Shown: in pieces, positions 63,087-64,000 of the stretch
Layout: each line of letters begins with the position of its first letter
Numbering within the stretch: position 1 is the stretch's first letter
From: Siccibacter colletis
GTDB taxonomy: Bacteria; Pseudomonadota; Gammaproteobacteria; Enterobacterales; Enterobacteriaceae
Direction: 5' to 3'
Assembly: GCF_000696575.1 (NCBI RefSeq)
Contig: NZ_JMSQ01000006.1
Location: 186,001 to 250,000 of the forward strand
DNA length: 64,000 nt
The notes under the pieces: generated by a model
The model's input: only the letters and a program-made list of their open reading frames with translations
Database searches by the model: none
Told to the model about the DNA's origin: nothing
Made by a program: the position numbers and the translations under genes

Positions 63087-63815
63087 TTAGGCGTTTTTTG
63101 CTTCGGTATGCAACATATAGTTAACATCAACCCCCGGCGCGAGACGGAATTTGTTGGTCAGCGGGTTGTAGTGCAGGCCGGTGATATGACGCTCTTTAAG
63201 CGGCGTATCGTCAATCCATGCCAGTAGCTCGGACGGCTTGATAAACTTCTTCGCATCGTGGGTGCCCTTCGGCACCATGCGCAGCACGTATTCCGCGCCG
63301 ACTACCGCCATCAGCCAGGATTTGGCGTTGCGGTTTAGCGTTGAGAAGAATACGTGACCGCCGGGCTTTACCAGCGCGGCGCAGGCGCGTACCACCGATT
63401 GCGGGTCCGGAACGTGCTCCAGCATCTCCATACAGGTGACGACATCGTAGCCCGCCGGGTTCTGCGCCGCGTGCTCTTCAACGGTGCGCTGGATGTAGTC
63501 AACCTTCACGCCGCTCTCCAGCGCGTGCAGGCGCGCCACTGCCAGCGGTTCCGCGCCCATATCCAGGCCGGTCACGGTAGCGCCTTCGCGCGCCATGCTT
63601 TCGGCGAGGATGCCGCCGCCGCAGCCGACGTCGAGCACCGTTTTGCCAAACAGGCCGCCGGCGCGTTCGCTGATGTAGCCCAGACGCAGCGGATTAATAC
63701 GGTGCAGCGGCTTAAATTCCCCTTCCAGATCCCACCAGCGTGAGGCGACCGCTTCGAATTTCGCGATCTCATTGTGGTCGACGTTATGGGGTGTTGGGGA
63801 TTGTTCAGCATTCAT
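63087..63815 (-). CDS. ubiG: UbiG, bifunctional ubiquinone O-methyltransferase
   Basis: UbiG carries out both O-methylations in ubiquinone synthesis, using SAM. The Rossmann SAM loop is [14 protein letters not shown] near residue 62, with later motifs [12 protein letters not shown] and [12 protein letters not shown]. The start is the ATG at 63815 ([16 protein letters not shown]), giving 242 residues (240 in E. coli); the frame extends upstream without similarity. It is divergent from gyrA beyond the window edge. Confidence 0.97.
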   Translation of the reverse strand: MNAEQSPTPHNVDHNEIAKFEAVASRWWDLEGEFKPLHRINPLRLGYISERAGGLFGKTVLDVGCGGGILAESMAREGATVTGLDMGAEPLAVARLHALESGVKVDYIQRTVEEHAAQNPAGYDVVTCMEMLEHVPDPQSVVRACAALVKPGGHVFFSTLNRNAKSWLMAVVGAEYVLRMVPKGTHDAKKFIKPSELLAWIDDTPLKERHITGLHYNPLTNKFRLAPGVDVNYMLHTEAKNA

Positions 63816-63966
63816 GAGCGCGTTTACTCCTTGTCTCGTAAGAAAAAGAAGTATAACAGGCCGCCGCGCTGAAGAAAGAATGATTACCGGCGGCCCTGGG
63901 TTGCAACGCGGCGTCAACCCGGTGCAAACCGCGAGAAATCAACCTGCTATCCGGGCGGGATAAGGC

Positions 63967-63996
63967 TTACCGGTATGACCAGGCTTGTGTTATAAT
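63967..63996 (+). promoter_or_regulatory. Probable gyrA promoter
   Basis: TATAAT at 63991-63996 follows TTACCG (63967-63972) by 18 bases, and TTATAATTTGC is the same as recalled for E. coli gyrA. The gene itself lies past the window edge; the call depends on conserved ubiG-gyrA order. Confidence 0.65.
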
Positions 63997-64000
63997 TTGC

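Overview
The window is a stretch of chromosome from a member of the Enterobacteriaceae. It corresponds, in reversed orientation, to the E. coli K-12 interval from folC to just short of gyrA. Almost every protein reads as a full-length, close relative of its E. coli counterpart, and gene order is largely conserved. The genus cannot be settled from sequence alone. The RamR/RamA-like pair, the TctCBA-TctDE citrate system and the small-subunit catalase suggest an Enterobacter/Klebsiella-type relative rather than Escherichia. No rRNA, tRNA, CRISPR array, prophage or insertion sequence was seen.

Layout, left to right. 1-4.5 kb: 3' part of folC, then dedD, cvpA-purF behind a PurR box, and ubiX. 4.5-8.8 kb: the basic amino-acid ABC transporter argT-hisJ-hisQ-hisM-hisP, with sigma-54 promoter motifs and paired NtrC-like sites before both argT and hisJ. 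8.9-12.3 kb: yfcH, folX, yfcF, yfcE, yfcD (yfcI and yfcG of E. coli are missing). 12.3-13.5 kb: a divergent RamR-like/RamA-like regulator pair where E. coli has yfcC. 13.6-17 kb: pta-ackA. 17.4-22.9 kb: yfbV, yfbU, yfbT, yfbS, yfbR, alaA. 23-25.4 kb: lrhA between two long non-coding regions. 25.4-40.7 kb: the 13-gene nuo operon for respiratory complex I, including fused nuoCD. 40.7-42.6 kb: rbn, elaA, elaB. 42.7-48.3 kb: menD-menH-menB-menC-menE without menF. 48.3-53.6 kb: tctCBA with the divergent regulator genes tctDE. 53.6-57.1 kb: katA-type catalase, yfaZ, yfaY. 57.5-58.9 kb: glpT alone, without glpQ or glpABC. 58.9-63.8 kb: yfaE, nrdB, nrdA, ubiG. The end holds the probable gyrA promoter.

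Functionally the region joins central and respiratory metabolism (Pta-AckA, complex I, menaquinone and ubiquinone steps, LrhA), nucleotide supply (PurF, NrdAB-YfaE, YfbR), nitrogen and amino-acid uptake (ArgT/HisJQMP, AlaA) and accessory carbon uptake (Tct, GlpT). The parts that depart from the E. coli map are the RamRA-like insertion, the loss of menF, the tct/katA block in place of pmrD-arn-ais, and the stripped glp locus. I found no wholly new multi-gene system. The most interesting leads are regulatory: the RamR-type operator/promoter with a small leader ORF, the double NtrC/sigma-54 architecture of the transporter locus, and repeat-like structured elements inside the nuo and nrd operons.
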